This document shows, in pieces, positions 1-5,459 of a stretch of DNA of 5,543 nt. The first letter of the stretch is position 1. Each line of letters opens with the position of its first letter. The stretch is from Ascidiaceihabitans sp. (lineage in GTDB: Bacteria; Pseudomonadota; Alphaproteobacteria; Rhodobacterales; Rhodobacteraceae), in the NCBI GenBank assembly GCA_023301665.1, contig JALZUL010000144.1, forward strand, positions 1 to 5,543. Reading direction: 5' to 3'. Position numbers and translations under genes: made by a program. Under the pieces are notes generated by a model that was given only the letters and a program-made list of their open reading frames with translations, did not search any database and was not told the origin of the DNA.

Positions 1-68
1 CAAGACAAAATGCCAAACACAACAGCATTCAACATTGAAATAGTGTTAAGATCGGATGCAAAAAACAT
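1..68 (-). CDS. Possible 5' fragment of an unidentified minus-strand gene
   Basis: An ATG at 66-68 on the minus strand opens 22 codons, up to the window edge, without a stop. The codons are common ones for this genome and include a hydrophobic run after an internal methionine at residue 12, as in a signal peptide or membrane anchor. No Shine-Dalgarno sequence is visible before either methionine and the fragment is too short to recognise. Chance could easily produce it, so it is only a candidate. Confidence 0.15.
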   Translation of the reverse strand, partial: MFFASDLNTISMLNAVVFGILS

Positions 69-250
69 CACGCAGCATGACGTTTTCAAACGATCTGTGA
101 AGTCATGCCCGAAACACACGCGCCCAATGGTGGGCCAATGGTGGGAGTGATCTCAAACCAGACAGGTGATCAGATAGACACTATCGAACAGACAGTTTCA
201 CCATCATCTTCGCCCTCACACAGTGTTGGGATTTTTAGCCTAACGAAAGA
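1..250. other. Intergenic stretch, no supported gene
   Basis: This stretch lies downstream of the ubiK-like gene. The plus-strand frame starting at base 1 is open up to a stop at 148-150, but it uses ATA, AGA, TTA and CGA codons unlike the neighbouring genes and resembles nothing I know. On the minus strand an ATG at 66-68 opens a frame that runs off the window edge for 22 codons and has a hydrophobic stretch near its second methionine (33-35). It could be the start of a neighbouring gene, but there is no clear Shine-Dalgarno sequence. An 11-bp tandem duplication sits at 124-145. I see no convincing terminator for ubiK here. Confidence 0.5.
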
Positions 251-490
251 CTATTTCGCTTCCAGCGCCGCAATCCGGGCCGCAAGTGCGTCGTTTTCTT
301 CGCGGGCTTTTTGGGCCATAGCCCGTACCGCATCAAACTCTTCACGCGTCACGAAATCACGATCCGCCAGCCAGCGATCCATCATAGAGCTCATCGCGTT
401 GCCAGCTTCGTCCTTGGCCCCTTGTGCAACACCCATGGCGTTGGTCATCAGTTGTGAGATATCGTCAAAAATTTTACCGCGGGCTTGCAT
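251..490 (-). CDS. ubiK: UbiK-family (BMFP, YqiC-like) accessory factor
   Basis: This 79-residue protein belongs to the family of E. coli UbiK (YqiC) and the Brucella membrane fusogenic protein. In E. coli UbiK assists the aerobic ubiquinone biosynthesis complex at the membrane; that role here is inferred from the family. It opens with MQARGKIFDDISQLMTNAMG, the usual family start, followed by an Ala/Gly-rich amphipathic helix with paired methionines (about 20-39). An acidic-basic link around DRDFVTREEFD (43-53) leads to a C-terminal heptad-like coiled coil (about 54-79) ending in IAALEAK. The start at 490 is favoured over longer in-frame starts because AGGAGAG (minus strand, 503-497) lies six bases upstream and the length then fits the family. 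The gene is divergent from lgt with a 95-base spacer. Confidence 0.86.
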   Translation of the reverse strand: MQARGKIFDDISQLMTNAMGVAQGAKDEAGNAMSSMMDRWLADRDFVTREEFDAVRAMAQKAREENDALAARIAALEAK

Positions 491-515
491 GCTCTTCTCT
501 CCTAAGCTCTTAAGG

Positions 516-546
516 ACTATATGGGCATACAGAGCCTTTAGTGCAA
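516..546 (-). promoter_or_regulatory. Candidate promoter of the ubiK-like gene
   Basis: On the minus strand TTGCAC (546-541) serves as a -35 candidate. It is followed either by CATATA (523-518) after 17 bases or by the better-looking TATAGT (521-516) after 19 bases. The position, about 25 bases upstream of the start codon at 490, is plausible for a short leader. It rests on consensus matching only. Confidence 0.35.
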
Positions 547-585
547 GGTTGACTTCCCTTATCCCGCAGAGGCATTCAGACGCAC

Positions 586-1482
586 ATGACCGCATTGATC
601 CCTTTCCCCAATATCGCGCCCGAAATTTTCGCATTCGACGTTTTCGGCTTTGAATTTGCACTACGTTGGTATGCATTGGCTTATATCGCGGGTATTTTGA
701 TCGGGTGGCGCTTGTCCGTTATGACCGTCAAAGCCACCCGCCTCTGGCTCAGTGAAAAACCAGTCATGACCCCCACTCAAATCGAAGATCTGTTGACCTG
801 GATGATCTTGGGGGTGATTTTGGGCGGGCGACTTGGCTATGTCTTTTTCTACCAACCGGCCTACTACCTTTCAAACCCCGCAGAGATCCTGTTTATCTGG
901 CAAGGTGGCATGGCCTTCCACGGTGGTCTTTTGGGCGTTATTGTCGCGGGCCTAATCTTTACAAAACGCAACGCATTGTCAAAGCTCAGCACTGCCGACG
1001 TTATGGCCTTAGGCGTACCACCCGGCCTATTGCTCGGGCGCCTTGCAAACTTCATCAACGCTGAGCTCTGGGGCCGTCCGACCGATCTGCCATGGGGTGT
1101 CGCGTTTCCAACGCAAGCCGCCCAGTTTTGCCCAGATGTTATCGGCCTATGTGCACGCCACCCTTCACAGCTGTATGAATCCCTGCTTGAGGGCTTTGTT
1201 CTGGGTGGCCTCTTGCTTTGGCTGGCATGGCGTCGCAACGCTTATAAAACCCCCGGCCTTATCGCAGGGACCTTCTTTGCGGGGTATGGTTTGGCACGCT
1301 TCCTTGTCGAATTTGTGCGCCAACCAGACGCGCAGTTTGTTTCTGACGGCAACCCATTAGGTCTTGCTTTTGAGCTGGGTGGATACGGCCTCACCATGGG
1401 GCAAATCCTGTCCATCCCGATGGTCATCATCGGCGCTTACTTGGTCATCCAAGCGCGACGTAAAGCCGCCAAAGCGGCATGA
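586..1482 (+). CDS. lgt: Phosphatidylglycerol--prolipoprotein diacylglyceryl transferase
   Basis: Lgt is the inner-membrane enzyme that moves the diacylglyceryl group of phosphatidylglycerol onto the lipobox cysteine of prolipoproteins, the first step of lipoprotein maturation. The 298-residue length is normal. The conserved blocks are present: a first membrane segment with RWYALAY (27-33), GGMAFHGGLLG (107-117) with H112, the signature GRLANFINAELWGR (151-164), HPSQLYE (192-198), and the C-terminal YGLARFLVEFVRQPD (234-248). By block alignment R152, N155, E160, G163, R238 and E242 match E. coli R143, N146, E151, G154, R239 and E243, so the enzyme looks active. The signature carries Ala at two places where E. 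coli has Gly (154, 159). The ATG at 586 has only a weak AGAGG 13 bases upstream. It is the first gene of an operon and overlaps the next gene by four bases. Confidence 0.97.
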   Translation: MTALIPFPNIAPEIFAFDVFGFEFALRWYALAYIAGILIGWRLSVMTVKATRLWLSEKPVMTPTQIEDLLTWMILGVILGGRLGYVFFYQPAYYLSNPAEILFIWQGGMAFHGGLLGVIVAGLIFTKRNALSKLSTADVMALGVPPGLLLGRLANFINAELWGRPTDLPWGVAFPTQAAQFCPDVIGLCARHPSQLYESLLEGFVLGGLLLWLAWRRNAYKTPGLIAGTFFAGYGLARFLVEFVRQPDAQFVSDGNPLGLAFELGGYGLTMGQILSIPMVIIGAYLVIQARRKAAKAA

Positions 1483-2537
1483 GCCTCCAAGAGCTTCTCA
1501 TCGCGCAAATCGCAGCGAGTGGCCCAATACGCGTCTCTGATTTCATGTCAGATTGCCTGCTGCACCCTGAGTTTGGCTATTACACCACTCAAGATCCTTT
1601 CGGCAGCGCAGGCGACTTTATAACCGCCCCCGAAATTTCGCAGATGTTTGGCGAACTTTTAGGGTTGTCTCTGGCTCAAAGCTGGCTCGATCAAGGGTCC
1701 CCCCCCTCCTTTACTTTAACAGAATTTGGCCCCGGGCGCGGCACGCTCATGGCTGATCTGTTGCGGGCCACTAAAGGCGTGAACGGTTTCCACGAAGCCG
1801 CCAACATTGTCATGCTTGAAGCTTCACAAAAACTAAGAGCCCAACAAGCCCAGTCATTGGCAGGTTACGCCCCACAATGGATTGATGATGTTTCGCAGCT
1901 GCCAGCCGCGCCCAACTTTGCCGTCGCAAACGAATTTTTCGACGCCCTTCCCATTCGCCAATTTGTACGCGAGGGCAATGGATGGCGTGAGCGTCAAGTT
2001 GGTATCGTAGACAATGCGCTTTCATTTGGGCTTGGGCCATCTCAACCACAACCGGCCTTGGCACACCGTCTTGAGGATACCAAAGACGGTGATCTGATCG
2101 AGGAATGCGCGGCCTCTTGCGCCGTCGTGGCCCATCTTGGACAAAACATCCAAGACTATGGCGGGGCCGCATTGATCATCGATTATGGTGATTGGCGCAG
2201 TCTTGGCGACACGCTACAGGCCCTCAAAAACCACACACCAGTCGATCCTCTTGTGCACGCGGGGCAAGCCGACCTGACCGCTCATGTCGATTTCGAAGCC
2301 CTTAGCCTATCCCTGCCCTGCGCTTTTAGCCGCGTCACACCGCAGGGTGTCTTTCTAGAGCGACTTGGCATTACGCAACGCGCCCAAGCACTCGCCCAAA
2401 ATATGCAAGGGGAAGCCCTTAACTCTCATATCTTGGCGCATAAACGCTTGACCCACCCAGAGGAAATGGGAAACCTGTTTAAAGTAATGGGGCTCTATCC
2501 CAATGAGGGCTCCCCACCTGCCGGATTAGAAGCATGA
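1479..2537 (+). CDS. MidA/NDUFAF7-type class I SAM-dependent methyltransferase
   Basis: This 352-residue protein belongs to the COG1565 family. Its mitochondrial member NDUFAF7 (MidA) dimethylates an arginine of the complex I subunit NDUFS2 during assembly. The bacterial substrate is not established, so a role in complex I maturation is inference. Family blocks in order: DFMSDCLLHPEFGYYT (21-36), GDFITAPEISQMFGELLG (45-62), the SAM-binding loop EFGPGRGTLMADLL (82-95) with its glycine-rich core, ANEFFDALP (150-158), a strand ending in IIDYGD (233-238) and GQADLTAHVDF (262-272). All are intact. The start is fixed by the ATGA overlap with lgt; the upstream Shine-Dalgarno is poor, which fits translational coupling. 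The stop again overlaps the next gene by four bases. This gene is often found between lgt and pgeF in alphaproteobacteria. Confidence 0.92.
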   Translation: MSLQELLIAQIAASGPIRVSDFMSDCLLHPEFGYYTTQDPFGSAGDFITAPEISQMFGELLGLSLAQSWLDQGSPPSFTLTEFGPGRGTLMADLLRATKGVNGFHEAANIVMLEASQKLRAQQAQSLAGYAPQWIDDVSQLPAAPNFAVANEFFDALPIRQFVREGNGWRERQVGIVDNALSFGLGPSQPQPALAHRLEDTKDGDLIEECAASCAVVAHLGQNIQDYGGAALIIDYGDWRSLGDTLQALKNHTPVDPLVHAGQADLTAHVDFEALSLSLPCAFSRVTPQGVFLERLGITQRAQALAQNMQGEALNSHILAHKRLTHPEEMGNLFKVMGLYPNEGSPPAGLEA

Positions 2538-3289
2538 CATTAGAAATTCTGACCTCTGACGTTTTGGGGCCAACACGCCATGGTTTCTTCAGCCGTAAAG
2601 GCGGTGCCTCTTCTGGTATTTTTTCTGGCCTAAATTGTGGGACTGGCAGCACGGACCAAACCGAAGCCGTCGCGATCAATCGTGCCCGTGTTGCACAAGC
2701 CATGCAAGTTCCCACCAATAATCTTATGGGGGTTCATCAAATCCATTCCGCGGATGTCTTAACAGTGACAGAACCCGATACAAGACGCCCAAAGGCTGAT
2801 GCAATGGTTACAGCAACCGAAGGTGTTGCGCTTTCGGTTTTGTCCGCTGATTGCCAACCCGTCTTGTTTTCAGACCCCATAGCGGGCGTTATTGGCGCCG
2901 CACACGCAGGGTGGCGTGGTGCCTTGGACGGCGTTTTGGATCAAACCGTAGAAGCGATGCTGGCACTTGGCGCAAAACGCTCAAATATCAGTGCTGTTAT
3001 TGGTCCGTGCATCAGTCAACGCGCCTATGAGGTCGGTCCCGAGTTTATGGACAGCTTCGTCAATGAAGACCCAGAAAACGCGCGCTTCTTTGCGGCCGGT
3101 CACGAAGACCGCATGCAATTTGATTTGCCTGCCTTTGGATTAAAATGCCTTCGCGCGACCGGGATTGCGAATGCAGAGTGGACGCGACACTGTACTTACA
3201 GCGACCCAGATAGATTCTATTCGTATCGCCGAAGCGTTCATCAAAAAGAGGCCGACTACGGACGGCTGATCGCAGCGATCTCTCTCTAA
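2534..3289 (+). CDS. pgeF: PgeF/YfiH-family peptidoglycan editing factor
   Basis: This 251-residue protein is of the YfiH/YlmD/LACC1 family, still often labelled polyphenol oxidase or laccase-domain protein. E. coli PgeF acts on UDP-MurNAc precursors carrying the wrong first amino acid (L-Ser in place of L-Ala); relatives also show adenosine phosphorylase and deaminase activities. The metal-binding residues are all present: GVHQIHSADV (66-75) gives H71, SADCQPVLFSD (104-114) gives C107, and GAAHAGWRG (121-129) gives H124. Later family blocks are IGPCISQRAYEVG (156-168) and CTYSDPDRFYSYRR (220-233), the usual C-terminal signature. The length is normal and no signal peptide is seen, consistent with a cytoplasmic enzyme. 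It is the last gene of the lgt operon, entered through an ATGA overlap. With lgt it gives the operon a cell-envelope theme. Confidence 0.94.
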   Translation: MTLEILTSDVLGPTRHGFFSRKGGASSGIFSGLNCGTGSTDQTEAVAINRARVAQAMQVPTNNLMGVHQIHSADVLTVTEPDTRRPKADAMVTATEGVALSVLSADCQPVLFSDPIAGVIGAAHAGWRGALDGVLDQTVEAMLALGAKRSNISAVIGPCISQRAYEVGPEFMDSFVNEDPENARFFAAGHEDRMQFDLPAFGLKCLRATGIANAEWTRHCTYSDPDRFYSYRRSVHQKEADYGRLIAAISL

Positions 3290-3550
3290 AATTAGGCACA
3301 AATCGGGCATCAATTGTCGTGATGTTGCCACCATTGTTTCTCGCTTTAGGTGAAACGCCTCAGTACCGCCTTAAAAGCCTATATTTTCATACCGTAATAG
3401 ACGAGGCAGACCTGACACAATTTGTGGTAAACACCTGCCAGTTTCGTCGAACTTTTTTACCTTTAGCCCTAATACCACCCCATTCAGTCATCATATTGGC
3501 TTCAACAACGGATTGAAAACGATCCACCACAATCGAGCTGGAGAATGACT
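3290..3550 (+). other. Intergenic region between pgeF and the small basic ORF
   Basis: This gap of 261 bases has no gene I can support. A GTG-started frame (3319-3516, 65 codons) lacks a ribosome binding site and any recognisable protein. A bulged hairpin (CATCA at 3309-3313 with TGATG at 3320-3324) lies just after pgeF but is not followed by a T-run, so it is at best a weak terminator. A run of six T (3452-3457) has no good stem before it. No clear sigma-70 promoter was found, although the small gene at 3551 must be transcribed from here or by read-through from pgeF. Confidence 0.5.
3540..3543 (+). promoter_or_regulatory. Ribosome binding site deciding the start of the 48-residue ORF
   Basis: GGAG at 3540-3543 is seven bases from the ATG at 3551 but only one base from the in-frame ATG at 3545. 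The spacing therefore selects 3551 as the start. Confidence 0.65.
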
Positions 3551-3697
3551 ATGAAAACGAACACACGCTTTATCAAATCTGTTTGCGAAACTGCTGCAAA
3601 AGAAAAGGCAGTCATGCCGTGGACGCGCGGAACACTACGCGCCCGTTTTATCGCTAAGCGTAAATCACAAGTCCAATCCAGAGATCACGCCGCTTAA
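3551..3697 (+). CDS. Small basic protein of 48 residues, function unknown
   Basis: The translation begins MKTNTRFIKSVCETAAKEKA, continues with MPWTRGTLRARFIAKRK (22-38) and ends in DHAA. It is rich in Lys and Arg, has one cysteine (residue 12), no membrane segment and no signal peptide. The pattern is an N-terminal amphipathic stretch, a central PW turn, then a strongly basic helix, suggesting contact with nucleic acid or another acidic partner (inference). It has the look of short hypothetical proteins I associate with Rhodobacteraceae, but this is an impression and not a search result. Support for a real gene comes from the well-spaced GGAG, codon choice like the neighbours, and a strong terminator starting about 50 bases after the stop. 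It lies alone between pgeF and the Hint gene. No function can be named. Confidence 0.72.
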   Translation: MKTNTRFIKSVCETAAKEKAVMPWTRGTLRARFIAKRKSQVQSRDHAA

Positions 3698-3748
3698 TCA
3701 GAAAGAGCTGCCGCACTTTCTACCTGTTTTGTTGTTAACGAGTACCCT

Positions 3749-3786
3749 GCCCGTTCTCGCGATTCGCGAGGGCGGGCTTAATTTTT
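3749..3786 (+). terminator. Strong intrinsic terminator
   Basis: A 13-bp stem pairs GCCCGTTCTCGCG (3749-3761) with CGCGAGGGCGGGC (3765-3777) around a three-base loop (ATT). All 13 positions pair in RNA, two of them as G-U. The stem is followed directly by TTAATTTTT (3778-3786). It ends the transcript of the 48-residue gene, and of any read-through from pgeF, before the Hint gene. Confidence 0.88.
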
Positions 3787-3844
3787 GGACCCAAATATGG
3801 CGAGCAGGGTCTAGATTACGGAAACAAACGCCCCCAAATGCGTG

Positions 3845-3881
3845 AATTGATCGAAAAATTGGCACCAGTGTTCGATTAGTT
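3845..3881. repeat. Inverted repeat upstream of the Hint-gene promoter
   Basis: AATTGATCGAA (3845-3855) and TTCGATTAGTT (3871-3881) form 11-base arms around a 15-base spacer. Nine of eleven positions are exact complements, and the two others would pair as G-U in plus-strand RNA. The repeat ends one base before the TTGACA element at 3882, so it could be an operator. The arm centres are 26 bp apart. It could also be a weak secondary terminator, though the T-run after it is short. Confidence 0.5.
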
Positions 3882-3911
3882 TTGACAATACCCCCATCCA
3901 AACGAGATTAA
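3882..3911 (+). promoter_or_regulatory. Candidate sigma-70 promoter of the Hint gene
   Basis: A perfect -35 box TTGACA (3882-3887) is followed after 17-18 bases by AGATTA or GATTAA (3905-3911) as an imperfect -10. It lies downstream of the terminator at 3749-3786 and leaves a leader of about 75-80 bases before the start at 3997. That leader contains a bulged hairpin: CATCA-GAC (3917-3925) with GTC-TGATG (3939-3946). Confidence 0.45.
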
Positions 3912-3984
3912 TGTCGCATCAAGACACATAAACAATGCGTCTGATGTTGCTGGTGGGGGCCGGCTTCAGATGTGGAACCTTAAC

Positions 3985-3988
3985 GAGG
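3985..3988 (+). promoter_or_regulatory. Ribosome binding site deciding the Hint-gene start
   Basis: GAGG (within AACGAGGT) stands eight bases before the ATG at 3997. The alternative in-frame ATG at 3970 has only a G-run about eleven bases upstream, so 3997 is preferred. Confidence 0.6.
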
Positions 3989-3996
3989 TATTTCGC

Positions 3997-4758
3997 ATGA
4001 CGATCTCTTTAGCTGCGCCAAAGCAGTATGTATCAACTCCCCCGCGGCCGCAGATCCGTGCTACGCAAACACGTGCGAGCATACCAATGACACGTAATTT
4101 CGAGGTTGCGGCACTTAAAGCCGACAATAGATTGCATATTGCACAACACAAAACGCCTGTTTTGCCGCTGTTCGATGACGCCTTTTCCGCTTTCGCAATG
4201 GGCGCTCTTGTGAGTACTCCCAATGGGCATACTGCGGTCGAAGACCTTCAGCCAGGTGACATGATCAGCACCACAACAGGCGAACCCGCAAAGGTGTTGT
4301 GGATTGGTTCTAGCACGATCGTACCTGCTGGTCGCGAACGACGCACGCCTTTGATCCGCATTATGGCCGACACCTTTGGCCCCTCTCGCCCGTCTTCTTT
4401 CCTAACGGTAGGGCCCTCTGCCCGTCTTCTTCAGACGCCACAACATTTGCGCGGCGACACGGCTCCTAACCAGATCTTTTCGTTGGCCCGCGAATTTGTT
4501 GACGGTGTTAATGTAATCGAAGTCTGCCCACCAACGCCCGTGCGCATGTTCCACCTGTGCCTAGAGCGCCATGCAGCCATAACAGTCGGCGGCATGGAGA
4601 TGGAAACTTTTCACCCTGGAAACAAAGCGTTACGCAGTGTGAGCCACACAACGCGTGATCTTTTCCTATCCATGTTCCCACATATCGCACACGCAAGAGA
4701 TTTCGGCCCATTGGCGTACCCACGTGCCCCCGAGCTGGAAGCCACGCTCGCCAACTGA
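3997..4758 (+). CDS. Stand-alone Hint-domain protein, probably not self-cleaving
   Basis: This 253-residue protein has a Hint (Hedgehog/intein) fold module of a type common in Rhodobacteraceae, where the function is unknown. Residues 1-58 are a Pro/Arg/Thr-rich segment without a signal peptide. The Hint part begins at DDAFSAFAMGALVSTPNG (60-77), continues with VEDLQPGDMI (81-90), LWIGS (101-105) and LTVGPSARLLQ (136-146), and ends at RHAAITVGGMEMETFHPG (191-208). A C-terminal tail follows with FLSMFPH (223-229) and DFGPLAYPR (235-243). Where self-processing Hint domains have the nucleophilic Cys or Ser there is Ala65, and the block-B His position is Ala142, so autocleavage is unlikely. I place the start at 3997 because GAGG (3985-3988) lies eight bases upstream; an in-frame ATG at 3970 would add nine residues. 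It converges on lrp with five bases between. Confidence 0.85.
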   Translation: MTISLAAPKQYVSTPPRPQIRATQTRASIPMTRNFEVAALKADNRLHIAQHKTPVLPLFDDAFSAFAMGALVSTPNGHTAVEDLQPGDMISTTTGEPAKVLWIGSSTIVPAGRERRTPLIRIMADTFGPSRPSSFLTVGPSARLLQTPQHLRGDTAPNQIFSLAREFVDGVNVIEVCPPTPVRMFHLCLERHAAITVGGMEMETFHPGNKALRSVSHTTRDLFLSMFPHIAHARDFGPLAYPRAPELEATLAN

Positions 4759-4763
4759 GCCGA

Positions 4764-5264
4764 TTAGGCGTCTTTCAGTAGACGCTCTTCCAAGACATCG
4801 AAGGGGACGCCCGGCTCGTCCTTTTCACCGCGAATAACGAGTGATGTTTTAACGCTGGCCACATTAGGTGTGGTCAGCAGTTCACCGGTCAAAAAGGTTT
4901 GAAAGCTGGAAAGATCGGGTGCCACACATTTCAGGATAAAATCCACTTCACCGTTCAACATATGACATTCTCGCACCAATGGCCAAGATTTGCATTTGGT
5001 TTCAAAGGCGCTGAGATCACTTTCAGCCTGCGACGCCAGCCCAACATTTGCGAAAACCTGAACCTCAAAGCCCAGTTCTTTGGCATTCACCTCGGCATGA
5101 TACCCTTTGATAAAGCCATTTTCTTCTAGGGTACGTACGCGGCGCAAACAAGGCGGCGCGGAAATGCCTACACGTTTGGCCAACTCTACATTGGTCATGC
5201 GCCCATCCGCTTGCAGCTCAGCCAAGATTTTACGATCAATCGGATCAAGCCGTGTGCCCGCCAT
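4764..5264 (-). CDS. Lrp/AsnC-family transcriptional regulator
   Basis: This 166-residue DNA-binding regulator has the standard two-domain plan. The N-terminal winged helix-turn-helix starts LDPIDRKILAELQADGRMTN (6-25) and has its HTH at ELAKRVGISAPPCLRRVRTLE (27-47), followed by ENGFIKGYHAEVN (48-60). The C-terminal RAM/AsnC effector domain (about 66-145) contains GEVDFILKCVAPDLSSFQTFL (105-125) and ends with PNVASVKTSLVI (133-144). Members form dimers or octamers and often sense amino acids; the ligand here cannot be told. A tail of about 20 residues beyond the RAM domain (GEKDEPGVPFDVLEERLLKDA) is a little longer than in E. coli Lrp. The start at 5264 is supported by GAGG (5277-5274 on the minus strand) nine bases upstream. 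It is divergent from trxB and its promoter is covered by a dyad, suggesting autoregulation. Confidence 0.94.
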   Translation of the reverse strand: MAGTRLDPIDRKILAELQADGRMTNVELAKRVGISAPPCLRRVRTLEENGFIKGYHAEVNAKELGFEVQVFANVGLASQAESDLSAFETKCKSWPLVRECHMLNGEVDFILKCVAPDLSSFQTFLTGELLTTPNVASVKTSLVIRGEKDEPGVPFDVLEERLLKDA

Positions 5265-5290
5265 AATTTTGTACCTCTTTGAATTCGCGG

Positions 5291-5323
5291 TTATTGTAGC
5301 ACAGACTGCAATGTGCGCAATAA
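5291..5323. promoter_or_regulatory. Imperfect dyad overlapping the lrp promoter
   Basis: TTATTG (5291-5296) mirrors CAATAA (5318-5323), and inside them GCACA (5299-5303) mirrors TGTGC (5312-5316). The inner arms are offset by one base. The dyad spans 33 bp and includes both promoter boxes assigned to the Lrp/AsnC gene. Lrp-family proteins commonly bind such AT-rich dyads in their own promoters, so this is a candidate autoregulatory operator; the assignment is inference. Confidence 0.5.
5293..5320 (-). promoter_or_regulatory. Predicted promoter of the Lrp/AsnC gene
   Basis: On the minus strand TTGCGC (5320-5315) and TACAAT (5298-5293) are separated by 16 bases. The -10 box differs from TATAAT at one position. 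The promoter lies about 30 bases upstream of the start codon and would give a short leader containing the GAGG ribosome binding site. Confidence 0.6.
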
Positions 5324-5348
5324 TATTTCACAAACGCGCAACAATCTT
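5315..5348. repeat. 13-bp direct repeat with 21-bp period in the lrp-trxB spacer
   Basis: GCGCAATAATATT (5315-5327) and GCGCAACAATCTT (5336-5348) match at 11 of 13 positions. Their starts are 21 bp apart, close to two helical turns, so two bound dimers would lie on the same DNA face. The first copy overlaps the lrp -35 box. Confidence 0.45.
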
Positions 5349-5459
5349 ACAAAAACTAGGATACCAGTCTCACGTAACTGTTGTAAATGTGGGGTTCCTC
5401 CCCCCTGCTCTGCCCGTTATTACTGGCTCAAAGAATACATATGTCATCCGGGGGTCCAC

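Noticed and set aside
105..653. Long plus-strand open frame of 182 codons
   Set aside because: It is antisense to the ubiK-like gene and runs into lgt. Its Ser/Ala-rich translation resembles no family, while the opposite strand encodes a recognised protein.
491..676. N-terminal extension of the ubiK-like gene up to 676
   Set aside because: It would overlap the lgt start and add 62 residues absent from the family. The start at 490 has a good Shine-Dalgarno sequence.
3319..3516. GTG-started open frame of 65 codons
   Set aside because: It has no ribosome binding site, no recognisable motif and an amino-acid composition unlike the neighbours. It is probably chance.
3511..3534. GATTG/CAATC hairpin before the 48-residue gene
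   Set aside because: A five-base stem with a 14-base loop is within chance expectation.
3970..3996. Nine-residue upstream extension of the Hint protein
   Set aside because: It would place the clear GAGG ribosome binding site inside the coding region. The ATG at 3997 is better placed.
4171..4620. Active intein or Hedgehog-like autoprocessing domain
   Set aside because: The nucleophile and block-B histidine positions are Ala, there is no host protein split around the domain, and the gene stands alone.
4508..4723. Minus-strand frame under the end of the Hint gene
   Set aside because: It is antisense to a conserved coding region, and its translation looks random and cysteine-rich.
5436..5441. 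TACATA as -10 box of trxB
   Set aside because: No acceptable -35 box lies 16-18 bases upstream, and it would start transcription at or very near the start codon.
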